Shown here piece by piece: positions 1-12,084 of a stretch of 64,000 bases of DNA (the stretch's first letter is position 1; every line of letters starts with the position of its first letter). The notes below the pieces were generated by a model, which saw only the letters and a program-made list of their open reading frames with translations, was not told the origin of the DNA and ran no database searches. The stretch is from Combretum micranthum (lineage: Eukaryota > Streptophyta > Magnoliopsida > Myrtales > Combretaceae), in assembly GCA_024138025.1 (NCBI GenBank), contig JAMXBD010000722.1:124001-188000 (forward strand), read 5' to 3'. The translations under genes and the position numbers were made by a program.

Positions 1-1134
1 GATTCAATCAACTTCATCCCCTTATATACAAAAGTATAGACTTTCTTAATTATCTCTCTAAGCATCATACTCATGCCCTGAATCTTTCTCCCTTTTTATA
101 CTTTTAGATTTTTTTTTTCTTTTTTTTCAGATAGTAATTGACTACAGGGAATGAATCATGCTCTTCTGATGGACCAAGACTCGCCCTTATCAATTGACTT
201 TAGATCTCTTTTTTTTTATTGCTTTCTTCACTCTTTTGAGAAATCAAGACATTCTCTAACTTACTGAATTGTTTTAACGGCTTATATTTAATTGGTAATG
301 GGGAAATTGTTATTCTAAGGGACTAATGCTTGCCCATTCTAACTTAAGCCTTTATATTTTTAATTTCTATATGATTGTCTTCAACACAAGGGAAAAATAC
401 CAAGTTGCAAATCTCATTAGAAGTTTTACAAAGGACTATAAAGCTCTCAAAGTAACTGAACTAAAGAATATACTAGACATTTAAGCTTAAAAATGAATTA
501 AGTAACTCTTACTAGGAACCTTAAGTCAATTCCAATTTTAGATTCTTAGGTCAAATAACAAGTAAGACTAATTCACCTAGATTTTGTAAAGAAATTTCAA
601 TGAGGTAAGAAAAGTTCAAATGCAAGAGATCAAAGCTCAACACTAACATCACAATCAACTACCTAAGGCTACTTTAAACAAGTGTAAGGCATTAACAACA
701 AGTGTTCTAGTGCCATCTCAAAGTTTTTCCTAAAATAAATTTACTTAAGGGGGGGAATTTTGAAATTTTTTTTATCAAAATTCTGCTCATTTACTCTATT
801 TAGACCATTCATTCCATGCATCCTAACCCCTTCCCTACACTTAAAAATAAGCATCGTCCTCAATGTCTAAGGAATGAAAAATAGAGGAAAAATAGAGTAA
901 TATCAGTTAAGTGATTTTGAATAAAAGAAGTTAGCGGTTAAAACTACCTTGTTATCACTTGGTACTTGGAGACAAAATTTACACTTTAAAGTTGAATAGT
1001 CCTATGCTACTGTTGCACTGTGCAAAATAAGTTGAAGATAAGAGGAAGAAGAAGTTAGATTAGATAGAAGAAGAAGTTAGTAAAAGAAGTAATAACAATA
1101 TAAAGAAATCTAAGATAGAGAGTCTCAATAACAA
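1..1134. other. Degenerate retrotransposon-derived DNA, no gene
   Basis: No convincing coding region. Two sequence marks suggest old LTR-retrotransposon DNA. One is a purine run (TTAAGGGGGGGAATT) near 744-760 that resembles a polypurine tract. The other, read on the minus strand at about 826-881, is an ATTGAGGACGATG block followed by AAGTGTAGGGAAGGGG, a wording common downstream of gypsy-type ORFs in plants. The rest is AT-rich with short poly-T runs. The lineage call is an inference. Confidence 0.4.
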
Positions 1135-1179
1135 AATGTTACAGATAATATTAGATCATAGTTCAAGTGAAAATAAAAA

Positions 1180-1514
1180 TAAAGTTCAAACATCATCATC
1201 AATCAAATCAAATCAAGATTCAGGTTCCATGGAGTTTTCATCACCTTCATCTCTTCTATCTTGTCATGCATTGTCATCTTCATTTTCTTTAGACCTGCTA
1301 TTCCCTAAGTCATCACTACTACCCTTGGCACTAGTACTACTTTCAGTACTATCTGATCTACTTGAGCTTTCACCAATAGTAGATACTGTGGTAGTGGGCA
1401 ATATAGTACAACAGAGGCATAAGTTATTAGAGGAGGTAGAACTTCTTATCATGTTGATAGAAGTGGAGTTGGAGCTTTGCTCTGATAACATTAGGTCACA
1501 GGTTGTGAAGAAAT
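1180..1514 (-). pseudogene. Tail of a broken Athila-like ORF1/gag gene (C-terminal piece)
   Basis: Read on the minus strand, this stretch encodes a Ser/Thr-rich then acidic tail (SSSRSDSTESSTSAKGSSDD, about residues 50-70 of the open frame). It lies directly beyond solo LTR A1 and lines up with the minus-strand coding remnant at 5046-5698 on the other side. The plus-strand frame over the same bases (from 1136) is taken to be the shadow. Assignment to an Athila-type ORF1 rests on the upstream pieces, not on this tail, which has no diagnostic motif. Confidence 0.35.
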
Positions 1515-4500
1515 TGTCACTCCCCAAAGGATACCCAAAACGCGACACTCCACTACACTCGATATTTAAACTTAAGTATGACAACCTTAGTCATCCCATA
1601 AGTTTACATACCGGGTGTAAGGTGTACTTGCACAACTTTTAGGATCACATTTTGAATCAAATAGTCTTAAGAAGGCATACAATAGCATTAAGAATAGAAA
1701 TCACAACAAGATAAACAAGTTAAGTCTTTATAAAAGTCAAGGAGGCATACCCCCGCCAAAAATAATAATAGAAGTCTATTCAGTCTAAAACCATATTATA
1801 AACGTTAGGGTTTATGTTAAAGAGCTTTTCTTAGAAGTTCATGCCTCTAGCTAGGTCCCGACTTCTTCAAAAGCTCCTTTATCCAAAAGATAACCCTATG
1901 AAAAGTGTTCTCTCAGAACAACCAAAAATAAGAACACCACAACAAAACTATCAGGGTGTAAGCTAACAGGCTTAGTGAGATTCATTTCCAAATATTTAAT
2001 ACTCAACAACAATATATAACAGAAAAGTTATTAGCAACCATATGAATGTACAAGCACATGAGCATACAATACATAAGACCATCCATAAATCTTATGTTGA
2101 ATGGATTTACGCCCTCCATTAGGGGTTAGGTGTTTCAGGCCCATACGACCAACATTTAAATTCTTCTCATTTTTTATTGTGGTTGATACAGATGCCCGCC
2201 ACCACTTTTAAATTTATACTGTGGTTGATACAGGTGCCCACCCACACACATTTTAAATTCCGGCCTATATGCCATCATTCGAGTTTATAGGCCCCTCATT
2301 GACCAATTATTATGCCTTGTTCCCACAAAGGTATAATAACCTATACAATGTGACTCACTACGTGATATGCATATACAGTTTATTCATATAATCGTGGCAT
2401 GTTAATTAAGTAGATTAAGTGCGATCATGGAGAATTTCAGACAATCCAAGTCTATACTAACTCATACAATGATTTTTCAACAAGCATCGTCTCGATATAC
2501 TTATCATTCATTCAACCAAGATTAGATCACAAATCATCATAATTTTATCTTTTCCTGATTCTAATGCCACTACAATTACAAGCATATACATGAGCACAAC
2601 TATTTAAGAAATGAACTCACTCGACCATGGAGAGAAATCCACTAGTCGTAGTAGTCCTTGGGGAGTGGAAATCCGTCTTCCAAATTACCTAAGTACAAGG
2701 AATAGTCGAAATGAGTATTTCTTATAAAGTTCTAATAACTTAACAATTTTAGCTACAAAGTTCGTCAATTTTCGCATAAGTTAGAGTCCTAACTTCAAAT
2801 GACTATATCTAACTCATTTTAACTCGGAATTGAGCATATAATATAGCGATTTCTATCTACTTCAAAAGATCTATCTATTTGTAACATTATTTCCAAGTTT
2901 TGAAAATAATTAGGTCATGAAATAATCTGATCAGTTCTGATCGGTCGAAAATTCCAATTCCGAAAAATAATTTCATGAATGTTTGCGATGTTCCTAGCAT
3001 ATAGATCAACCATACATGCACTATTGATGATTTCCTATCATGAATGGTATGTTATGAACTTGATGCATGCATGCTCTTGACCTTATTTACAAAAAGAAAA
3101 TTTAAGAAACTTTTTATTTGTAATACTCCATGACTAATCACTATCAAGAAAACTAGTTTCCTAACTTTAATCATCCCATTTGTTTTGGAGTTATTTCCTT
3201 AAGAAAATCAAATTATCCTTGTCTAAGTTGAGTCTTCATTATATCTATTATCTAAGCCTTTTTTTTTTTTTTTACATAAAAACTTGCATTTTACACTTTG
3301 TAATTATGTTTTCAAATAGGATTTATTCAAGAATCTGAATTTTTAGATATTAAATTTTTGAATGATTCATTTGGGAAAAACTTGTTTAATGTATCAAAAT
3401 TTAAGACTTTGAAATACCTATTACTTAAGGACTCCATTTAATACATAAAACTTCTATTTTGAGCTTAGATAATAGGTGTTCTTATGGCCTTCATTCAAAA
3501 TTACGAATTTCATATGTTGACTACTAACTCAAAATTTTTCATCTAGGTTCTACTTCTTGTTTTATACCTTAATCTCATCAAAACTCATTTCAACTTATAA
3601 AAATCACTACTTAAGGATACCTATTACCTATACCCTTCATTTTTCACATCAAACATGAGTTTTAAAATTGATAAAAGGGTTTTTAAAATAAGGCTTTGAA
3701 ATCATACGAATTTGTCTTTGAACATTTCAAACAAAAACTTTTCCTTTATGAGTTCTTTGTTTTATTTGCCTAAGGATCTACCAACTACAACATTTGTATA
3801 CACAAAACGAGGCCTTTATGAGCATTAATGCATGAAAGCATAAATCATCCATAAGATCATAAATGTCAAGCATGGTATAAGCATCTAAAAGCTAGATCTA
3901 CTACTTATGATGTATGAAATGAAGTCCAAAAACATGAACATGGGTTTTTATGCTAGATCTCTACTTTACCCTACTTTTACATGCATAACCATTAAAACAC
4001 TTCAACAAAAACTTTATCAAACACAAGATCTACTCTTGTGATGGCTTGATATTCATGTAGTAGTATTTTCTTGTCCCTAGCAAGTGCTCATGGGGATTTA
4101 GAGTGAAAACACTCATGAATAATCCTGCCTTTACAAAATTAAATGATAGAGAGGCTTAAGAATCATCACCTAAGATTGGATTTAGTGAAGAAATGAAGAA
4201 TAATGAAGCTTGTTGTGTGGGTGTGTTGGGGATAGGGGCTCACGGCAACAAGGGGAATGGATAGAGGGTTTTTGTGATTTTAGAACAAATGAAGTAAAGT
4301 GAAAGAGAGAGAAAGTAAAAGATTATTTATATTAAGTGAAATTAGGTTTTGTTTGTATTATAAAAAGAAATAAAATAAAGTAAATTGGAGTCAAAGAGGG
4401 GAGGGGGGCGCCGGTTCAAGAGTGAGGAAGAGAGGGAGAGATTTGAAATTGTTTTGTTTTGTAATTTTTGTAATAGAAAGTATTTAATGTAATAATTTGT

Positions 4501-5023
4501 TAAGAGACAAAAATTCTTGGAAAAGAAAATATAATTGAGTGTTTGTGAGGTTGTAAGACTAGGGTATGGGTGTGTGTGTAGTAGGTTGTACTTGTGAATA
4601 GTAATAAATAGTAGAAAAGACATGTACTTTTACTGGTAGTAAAGAAAATGTGGAAAAGCGCTATAACTTAATTTTTATAACCCGAAAAATTATAAAACGT
4701 ATATTTTTGAAATCCTTATAAAATTTCAGTTCTAAAGAGTATTCCGGAATATTTTTCTGAATTCCTAGTTCCGGGGTTTGCTTTTCCGTAATGGAGCTCG
4801 AGAAGGCTCGGAATAGAAAATTTTTCGAAATCAAAACTTTTTATGGTTTGAAATATACTTTAAAACAATAATCCACATTAAGTTATTCTATAGAGGTTCT
4901 TTTAAATTGAAATCGAAGAAAAGCCGAATCTAGAGTTCCTAGGTTGTTCATACTAATCCTGTTTAAGGTTTTGGTTTTAGATTTCCGAAATTTACTTGGT
5001 TACTAAGAAAACCGGGGTTTGCA
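1515..5023 (-). mobile_element. Family A solo LTR, copy A1
   Basis: A 3509-bp unit. On the plus strand it begins TGTCACTCCCC and ends GGGGTTTGCA. The flanking 5-mers are gaaat (1510-1514) and gaaac (5024-5028), a TSD with one C/T mismatch. Its internal landmarks appear in the same order as in copies A2-A7: a GGATACCC block and 'GACAACCTTAGTCAT' near the start, 'GCTTAGTGAGA' near 1970, the conserved 'CGGAATTGAGCATATAATAT' core near 2820-2850, a TATA box on the minus strand at 4324-4331, and 'CGAAAAATTATAAAACG' near 4684. Sense is minus, by analogy with A7, where a polypurine tract is present. There is no internal coding region and no partner LTR, so it is called a solo LTR produced by LTR-LTR recombination. 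It interrupts the Athila-like pseudogene. Confidence 0.82.
4324..4331 (-). promoter_or_regulatory. TATA box of LTR A1
   Basis: The plus strand reads tatttata, so TATAAATA on the minus (sense) strand. It occupies the same place as the TATA boxes in the other family A LTRs. Confidence 0.5.
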
Positions 5024-5045
5024 GAAACTTTAGCTAGGGAGTGAG

Positions 5046-5698
5046 AGGACGAGGAGTGAGGCTATTGATGTGGCTACGTTGGATGAATTGTTGTTGGAGC
5101 TAGAGCAGGTGGAGTAGCTAATGATGTATCTCCCAACTCATAAATAACACCAAAGCAAGGGGAAGTTGCTCGACAATATCATCAAAAAGTGTCTTAAAAT
5201 CTTGCCTTTATCATGGTAGAGGTGTGACTCAAAATAGATTTAATGCTAGCTACATCTCTCTTATGTTCATCCCTAAGCTCAGTCAATTCTTTTCTATGTT
5301 ACTCCTTAAGTTTTTCTATTTGTTTCTCCAAGCAAGTGAAGTTTACAACAGAGCAGCTCGAAGTAGATTTCTTTGGAGAACTAAACATTCAAGGAGCTTC
5401 TACATCCATATCTGGATTAGATACTTGCTTAGTACTCCATTTACTCAATGGACTCATAGTTAGCTTTTGTGATTTACCCATAGTATCATTATGTAGGTTT
5501 CTAGTAGGCTAGATACCATGCTATTCAAAATATTAGTGACAAAAGCACTATCATAAATACACGTGCCTTGATTAGAAGCTTGATGTTTGATACCCCAAGC
5601 TAAAAACACTCCAGCATTCATCTTGTAACCTCTAATCATGCTATCTAAAGTGTAATATCATCATTGGTTACAGTACCTCCACTCTTCAACGTAGAATG
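5046..5698 (-). pseudogene. Middle piece of a broken Athila-like ORF1/gag gene
   Basis: Minus-strand reading gives a run containing MIRGYKMNAGVFLAWGIKHQ, then, in another frame, a segment starting MGKSQKLTMSPL and a charged coiled-coil-like stretch (LEKQIEKLKE, then ELRDEHKRDVASI). Frameshifts and stops separate these parts. It ends exactly at the edge of solo LTR B1 (5699) and starts just beyond solo LTR A1 (5023), so it is the middle of one gene whose N-terminal part is at 9892-10329. It resembles the large ORF1 proteins of Athila-type elements often annotated as 'putative plant transposon protein'. That family name is from memory, at moderate confidence. Confidence 0.45.
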
Positions 5699-6212
5699 TG
5701 TAACGTCCTAACCTATTGGCATTACAACCCGCCACGTGTTCTCTCTTCATAGAACACGCTAAGGCTATAATTTTCACAAACAACATAAATATCACCTGTA
5801 TAACTCACAAGGTATATAAAAATATTGTAGTCCTCAATAAAATAAATCATATGATAAGAATATGATTCCCATAATCAACAAACTAGACCTTGTTGACATA
5901 ACTGTAGGTCAACAAGTCAAACGATGCCCTAAAACTGTCACTACATGAAATCTCCAAATACAATTTAAAATTTCAATAAAAAAAATATAAATCAATCATT
6001 AAAGTCTTCTCAGATCTATCCTATATCATCTATGATTAAACAACTAGTCATCAGCAGGGTAGTCAGGACCGCTAACGCCATCCCCATCCTCATAGATGAT
6101 ATCAAAACCCAAAAGATCATAAATCACATTATCATCACCTGCACTTGAAATGTAATAGAATGAGTGGCGAAGCACGAGCTCTTTCACATCTCTACACCTC
6201 CCAAAAACCCAT

Positions 6213-8481
6213 TTGGTAAGTTTCTTTTCCTCCCTACTCCCTTTCCTCCCTCTCAAACCCACATTACACTATTCTCGCGCCACTTCCACATCACACTCGT
6301 GGATCATCATCTCAAAACAAGTAAGTCCATCTGACTCTGAATTATTTTTCTTTTTCTTTCTTGTTCATGGGTATGGGATGAAGACAATGGATGCTGTATT
6401 TTGCTTTGAAAATGGAATTGTGGATAACATGGGTCGTGTTGATGGATTAGCGATGAGGAGAAATAGGTTATGGTTTATCTTGGAATTATGACCACAATCT
6501 GGAGTTGTTGCATGTCAATTTCGAATTAGACCAAATCTGGAATTTTTTTTTTCCCGCTAATTCTGTCACAAAATTTTTTCTTAATGGATCGTGTTCGTCC
6601 TTGCTGCTGATTCCTTGCATGCACGAGTTGTTTTGGCTTGAGTCTTTATCTACTTGTGTAGTCTTCGAATCCATTCCACTTACACCGATTTGATTCTTGA
6701 ATGTATTGAATTGCTTTGCGATTTTTTTTTTTAGGGTTCTAAGTAGAGTCAAATTGGGGCTTTTCTGATTTTGAGACACAAACATGGTTTTTGAATGGTT
6801 CCAACATAGGGGATCGCGTGTGGATTCCTTTGGCTTGTACAAATTCATGTTTTGAATTTTGATTGAAGTATTTTAATTGCATGGAATTAGTTTGGTTAGA
6901 GCGGTAGCACTTAAACTGCATGTCATAAGAATAATCAAAGAAAGATGCTTGGAATTTTAAAAGTGAAAGTTAGCACTCTCTATGATAGATTTCAATTGTG
7001 GTTCTAATTGTTTTGCTTGAGGACAAGCAATGGTTCAGGTGGGGGAATTTGTTAAGACGAATATACTCAATTTTTATTGAGTAAAATGTTAATTCTATTA
7101 TTAATTTTATAGAAATCCAAAAGAATTGATACTTAATCGAGTTTAATGTCGTGTTTCAGGTTTTATAAAGTAAATGGAACGGTTTGGCGAAATTGGGCAT
7201 GAGTTTGTAACTAGCTTCATGGATCAATATCACTTTCAATGGAATGCATAAGTACTCACAATTTCATTCCAAACTTGGGATGATTTGCTATCATTACTAT
7301 TAGTTTTCTCATGAACTATAGCAATAGCAAACACATTTGGAGGATATACAAGGTTCAAAATTCGTCCAGAACACCCAAAGCTGCCAGCCATAATAGGAGA
7401 ACCAATACCAGCCATCCTTTTAGAAGAATGGCTGGCACTGGGAGAATCATGGCCGCCGGCAATGGAGCCGGCCATCAAGAGTGCACCACTTGTTTCGCGA
7501 ATAATAGCTGCCAGCCTTGTTGCGACATGTCTCCAGCCATCTTTTATGCGAAAAACACTCTTTATATCTGATGTTTATCTCACATATATAAAGAAGTAGG
7601 AGAGAGAAGCATTCATTCATTATTCATTAATTGATTGTTCTTGTTCTATTTACTCTCAAGAAACCCTAGCTTTTATTTTCTTGATCATGAGTAACTAATT
7701 ACTCAGTCTAGCCAAGGATTATTATGGGATCAATTCATCAAAGATTGTGAGATCCAATTGATCTATTGAGTTTATTTTGTTTATGAGTATTCATATTTCA
7801 TCTATTTGAATTGTTACAATTGTTTTGATTGGTCATTACGAATTAGGCCTATTTGTTTGATTGATCAAGCGATTATTGTTATTTAGAACATCAAATCCGT
7901 AATTGTTTGATTGTTCCTATATAAGTGATACAATAACATGATTGGTTGCAGAATAAGTGATTGATTTATGTTATGGTGATTTATGATTTAATTTAAATAG
8001 TTCATGCTCTTGATCTATTGATTAGAATTGGTAATCTCTCTAATTATTAATGCTATTGATGGATTAAATCTTAAGAGCTTATTTAGGGTTGTCTAATCAA
8101 TAAGGGAATAATTAAAGATCGTATTTTGATTATCAATACTCTAAGGAGAGATAGATTTTCAGAGCTTGTTGAAAGTCATAACCGATTTATTCATGAATTA
8201 GAATAACAATCTTTGCATCAATGATCATCTCTATGAACTGAACCGTGATAATTCTTTGGTTAGAACTTGTTGCCGTTGGATTTACATTAATAAACGTATT
8301 TCTTAGTTTTAGAAATAAATTATTCTCTAATTAATCGTTTATACAAACCCCCAAATTTTCTTCTCTTTTTGCTGATTATTGAAATAGAGATAGATTTTCC
8401 CCAGTCCCTGTGGAGACGATCCTGCTCACTACTATTTACAAAATTTTACGAGTAGGTTATTTAATTTTGTTGGATTCGACA
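6213..8481 (+). mobile_element. Partial LTR retrotransposon (Athila/Tat-like) inserted in LTR B1
   Basis: A clear LTR-like unit runs from about 7050 (TGTTAAGACG) to 8481 or 8488 (TTGGATTCGACACCCATCA). Directly upstream is the phrase TTGAGGACAAGCAATGG, then CAGGTGGGGGAATT (7013-7049), a known polypurine-tract context for plant gypsy elements, so this is a 3' LTR on the plus strand. The end carries the 'CCCTGTGGAGACGATCC' wording seen at U5 ends of such elements. The left edge is uncertain: 'cccat' occurs at 6208-6212 and again at 8482-8486 and would fit a TSD, but the first bases after it (TTGG) do not match the LTR start exactly. The bases from 6213 to 7049 show no recognisable domain. Confidence 0.55.
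7584..7593 (+). promoter_or_regulatory. TATA box of the LTR at 7050-8481
   Basis: ATATATAAAG on the plus strand. It lies about 535 bp into the LTR, directly downstream of a block rich in GCCGGC/CCAGCC motifs (7375-7515). Confidence 0.5.
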
Positions 8482-8677
8482 CCCATCATCCATTCACAAA
8501 AATTCTAATCTACAAGCACATACAACAAAAAAATGGATTGGTCGTACCTTTCTAAATTTCAGGAATCCAAATCAAATCCTCAGAATTTGATACCAACAAC
8601 ACAAAGTCAACCCAAACTCCAGCAATTCTTATATCCAAATCAACCACAGTTTCACAACTCCGAATGTCCTGTTACAA

Positions 8678-8700
8678 TATATATATATATATATATATAA
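8678..8700. repeat. (AT)n microsatellite
   Basis: About 11 uninterrupted AT units within LTR B1. Confidence 0.95.
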
Positions 8701-9227
8701 ATATCAACAGACATGATCGCAATATCTTAACATAAAACAACCTCTCTAAACTAACCTGATACAGAACTTCCTAAACTCGAATTATACTGATCAATAACCC
8801 CAAGCACCTCCAATAATATCAAAGAACGGATATTTCAAATCCTTAAATCAAAATTTCCACCAAAACCCTATAAAACATTTCATCTGATCAATATCGAAAT
8901 ATCAAAGCTGTCCAATTTCGTATAAAGAGGATTCAAAACTTATACTTACCGATATGGAATGTATAATACTTGTTTCTTCTCTTCCTATTCTGATCAAAAC
9001 ATGAGCTAGGGTTTATTCTTCAAAATCCTTCATGAAATATTCATCCAAACCCTAAGATACAAATTTGTATATAATCCAAATGAGAAGGTTAAAATCACTT
9101 ACTTTTAATTAGTAACACCCTCCGAATGATTCTCCAGGTCTAAATCACCAAGAACGCTTCAGAACTCTCTTATACGAAGGGGAAATGATATAAGGAAATG
9201 TCTGTCGAAAATGATTTTCGTATCTTG

Positions 9228-9235
9228 TATTTATA
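9228..9235 (-). promoter_or_regulatory. TATA box of LTR B1
   Basis: The plus strand reads tatttata, so TATAAATA on minus. On the sense strand it sits immediately downstream of the GCCGGC-rich block at 9249-9595. Confidence 0.55.
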
Positions 9236-9248
9236 GAATTTTGGTCAT

Positions 9249-9595
9249 ACGCCGGCGTCGTACCTGCAGATTTTGCCGGCTTACACCATACGCTGGCTAG
9301 ATCTACATGAACGCCGGCAGCGTTTGTCGAGGCTTTAATTCCCAGAATTCAAATCGTCCCATCATACACCGGCAAATCTTGGACCTACGCCGGCGGCTTT
9401 CATGCCGGTGTAGAAAAAAAAAACCCTATGAACGCCGGCAGCTTTCCTCCCAGCGTTAAGAAAAACGCTATTGTTCCCATCCTACGCCGTCTGTACGCCG
9501 GCGGTGTAGATTCTCCCAGAGACGGCATACAATTTGTTATAGAGTACGCTAGCAAATTTAAGACATAGGCCGGCGGCGTTCTTCATCAGAGATGC
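9249..9595. repeat. Dispersed ACGCCGGC motif cluster in LTR B1
   Basis: About ten copies of a core ACGCCGGC or a close variant (TTGCCGGC, ACACCGGC, ACGCTGGC, GGCCGGCGGCG) in 350 bp of otherwise AT-rich DNA. The core GCCGGC is palindromic. The cluster lies in U3, just upstream of the minus-strand TATA box. B2 keeps only a short remnant near 13985-14010. Confidence 0.75.
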
Positions 9596-9891
9596 CAGCC
9601 TTTATTGCAGAAGAAAAAATCCAATTGATGCCAATCTTGTTCTAACACGAAATTGATCAAACTTAACCTATTTTTTAACATCAACATAAAAGGCATATTA
9701 GAATCTAGTAGCTTATGAACACTTACGACTTAAAATTATTTAGTATATTACAGAATGCATCAATCTCACGATCATATAATGTAAAACTTTATGACTCAAT
9801 AGTTCAAACATAGATCCATTAGTCTTAGAAGCTTTAGAAGGCTTCTTTGTAGAAATTTAGTGCCAAAAACTTCCTTAGTTGCCATAAGTGG

Positions 9892-10329
9892 TTACTCAAC
9901 AAACAATGAATCAAACTCCAGATCATCCATTCCAACATCCGAATACAACTTGATGTGGCTTCTAAGCTCTCTTATAGATATTGTTTGATATCTCCCAAAA
10001 GCAAAGAATGTGATAGAATTACCTAAGCCTATAGAAATCATATTAAGACGAGTGGAGAAGGAAGCGTGGAAGGTATAGGTGGTGAGTGCATATGCATGCT
10101 CCACAGTAGAAAATATTTGCTTCTAGACATCATGAGCTAACAATTTGTTCATAACATGCACAAGGCCAAATTTTCCAAGAACTTCCCAATCGAGCATAAC
10201 ATTGGGTTTAATGACCTTCTTAGTGACTAAATCTCTAAATTGCACTTGATGTTACTCTTTTAAAGCTAAAGGAGGAGTAAGAATAAGACCATCAAGACTC
10301 CTAACACCATTAGCAGAGTAGGATGCCAT
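9892..10329 (-). pseudogene. Athila-like ORF1/gag, N-terminal piece with in-frame stops
   Basis: From an ATG at 10329 the minus strand reads MASYSANGVRSLDGLILTPP and stays in one frame for about 146 codons, broken only by one TAA (after LALKE) and one TAG (after LLAHDV). It then ends at a stop near 9892. The second half (residues about 75-145: EHAYALTTYTFHASFSTRL, then ISIRELRSHIKLYSDVG) matches the remembered pattern of the Athila ORF1 family: a hydrophobic 'Y..LT.EF.ASF' stretch followed by 'LS..EL...LGLY'. The gene continues beyond solo LTR B1 at 5046-5698 and beyond A1 at 1180-1514. Decay here is by point stops rather than frameshifts. The family assignment is moderately sure. Confidence 0.5.
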
Positions 10330-10870
10330 GACTCAGTCTTTGGATGCTTGCCTCCTCTTTATATGGTTTGTTTCTTACGTGCCATCTTTAAAGTAAACAA
10401 GGCAAATAAAAACCATGGACATGACAACAATGTAATTGTGGAGGCAAATGAAAATGATCACTAAGAGATTCAAAAATCAATTATAATTCTAAGAACAATG
10501 GAATTATGCATATAAGCAACCATGATTAGTATCCAAAATCATGTTTGAGAGTAAAGAAGCATTGGGATGCAACCGAGCAGGTTCTTATAAGGTACTTGAC
10601 CTGCTTAACCGATAAATACCTTATAAGGTTTAGGATAGGTTTTGGGATTACTATTGAAACCTTATAAGATATTGGGTCAGGTTTCAAGACGAGTATAAAA
10701 CTTATTGAGAACTGGAACCCATTAAGAAAAATAGACATATATATATATATATCAAACCTTAAATCTAAATTAAAACTCACACATGTCGTACACCATGTTC
10801 AAAGTTTAAGCCTCATAACTTAGTAACTCACTTAAGTCACTCTTGACTCTTTAGTCTTCCATCATCTCAT

Positions 10871-10893
10871 TCTCTCTCTCTCTCTCTCTCTCT
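10871..10893. repeat. (CT)n microsatellite
   Basis: Eleven TC units, near the 5' part of the hAT element. In the sense direction such CT tracts often lie in plant 5' leaders. Confidence 0.95.
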
Positions 10894-12084
10894 AATCACT
10901 ACTTTAGACAACATTGCTACATAATATCGTAGCCGCCATTGTCTCAAGTGAAGTGTCTCTCTCTTGCTACTTGGACTAACACCACTACACTAACATCATC
11001 AGTTTCTATCACAAGTCCTTGAGGTAATCCAATAACCCCACCGCAAGTCATCACTCATTGAATTTACTCTATGCATGTAGATAGTAACATTTGAATGTGG
11101 TTTTTTAGTTTTAAGTTTGCATTTTCCATATATTTGCAGTTGGTGTTTCAAAAATTGATCTTGAACAAAAAGTCTTCAAGAACCTAAGACTGTGCAGTGC
11201 TGGTTGAAAATGGATAAGGATACGTAGTTTTAAAATGAAAATTTCGGTCAGCTTAAACTTAGGTTGCCAAATTGATGCTCTGTGTTCTAGCATTACTCTA
11301 CTTCCAATTCTAGATGTGAGAGGAAATTTTGGTCATCATTTGACTTCTTATTTAGTTAGTCAAGATGATAATTGCTTTAGAAAAATTTTTGTTAGCTTGA
11401 TAATGTATGAATGTTATTATTCAAGTCGATAATTGCTCTTAAAGGTGTTTGTTGAGACACTGCTTTGATATTAGTGCAATCTTAGACATAAATCCACTTT
11501 CAAATTGAAAGTGTTTTTTCATTTATATTTAATTTGTATTTGGAATTTTAGGTTTAGTATATGTTACACTTGGTAGGAAAAAGGGAATAAAATATTTTAG
11601 TGAGAGGTGTTGTTTATGTCGATTAAGATATAGTGCCTTAAGTGTATTCTTTTCCCTATTTAAACAATCCTTTTGGATATTTGGTCTTATCAATTTGCTA
11701 TACTAGTCTGTTATATATAATAAAAGTGTTGAACTTGATTGTAAAAATGATCAGTAATTACATCAAGATTGTAATCAGAGAAGAAGACTAGCAATCGTGT
11801 TATAGACTATAATTTTATGTTTACATCCTTACTTTCAATTGTTGCTCACAACATGAATAATTTAAGAGCATTTGATGTTATTTCATTATGACTTGGATAT
11901 TGTAATAATTGTTCATTTGCTCAAAATATAGTAAGCATAAAAAGCTATAATGGTTTAGTAACTTTTAATATGTTTTCTTAATATAAATTATTATCAGTTT
12001 TTCCAATGTGGCCTAATTATTTATAGTATACATTCAATTTTCTATTATTTGGACATTGCCCTTTACAAGTTTTTCTATGATTTC

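Larger units (their letters stand above)
5699..9752 (-). mobile_element. Family B solo LTR, copy B1, itself interrupted
   Basis: Begins TGTAACGTCC and ends TATATTACA, flanked by a perfect 5-bp TSD gaatg (5694-5698 and 9753-9757). It shares with copy B2 the start (both have CATTACAACCCGCCACGTGT), a block around 6044-6262, the 'AGCACATACAACAAA...GGTCGTACCTT' region at about 8510-8550, and the TATATTACA end. A minus-strand TATA box at 9228-9235 puts the sense direction on the minus strand. The span is 4054 bp, but about 2.27 kb of it (near 6213-8481) is a later insertion, leaving about 1.8 kb against 2068 bp for B2. It splits the Athila-like pseudogene. Confidence 0.83.

Noticed and set aside
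1136..1642. 168-codon plus-strand frame
   Set aside because: It crosses the LTR A1 boundary at 1515 and is antisense to the Athila-like remnant; no domain seen.
6213..7049. Captured host-gene fragment
   Set aside because: CT-rich leader-like sequence and GTAAG motifs invite this idea, but no protein domain or splice structure could be supported.
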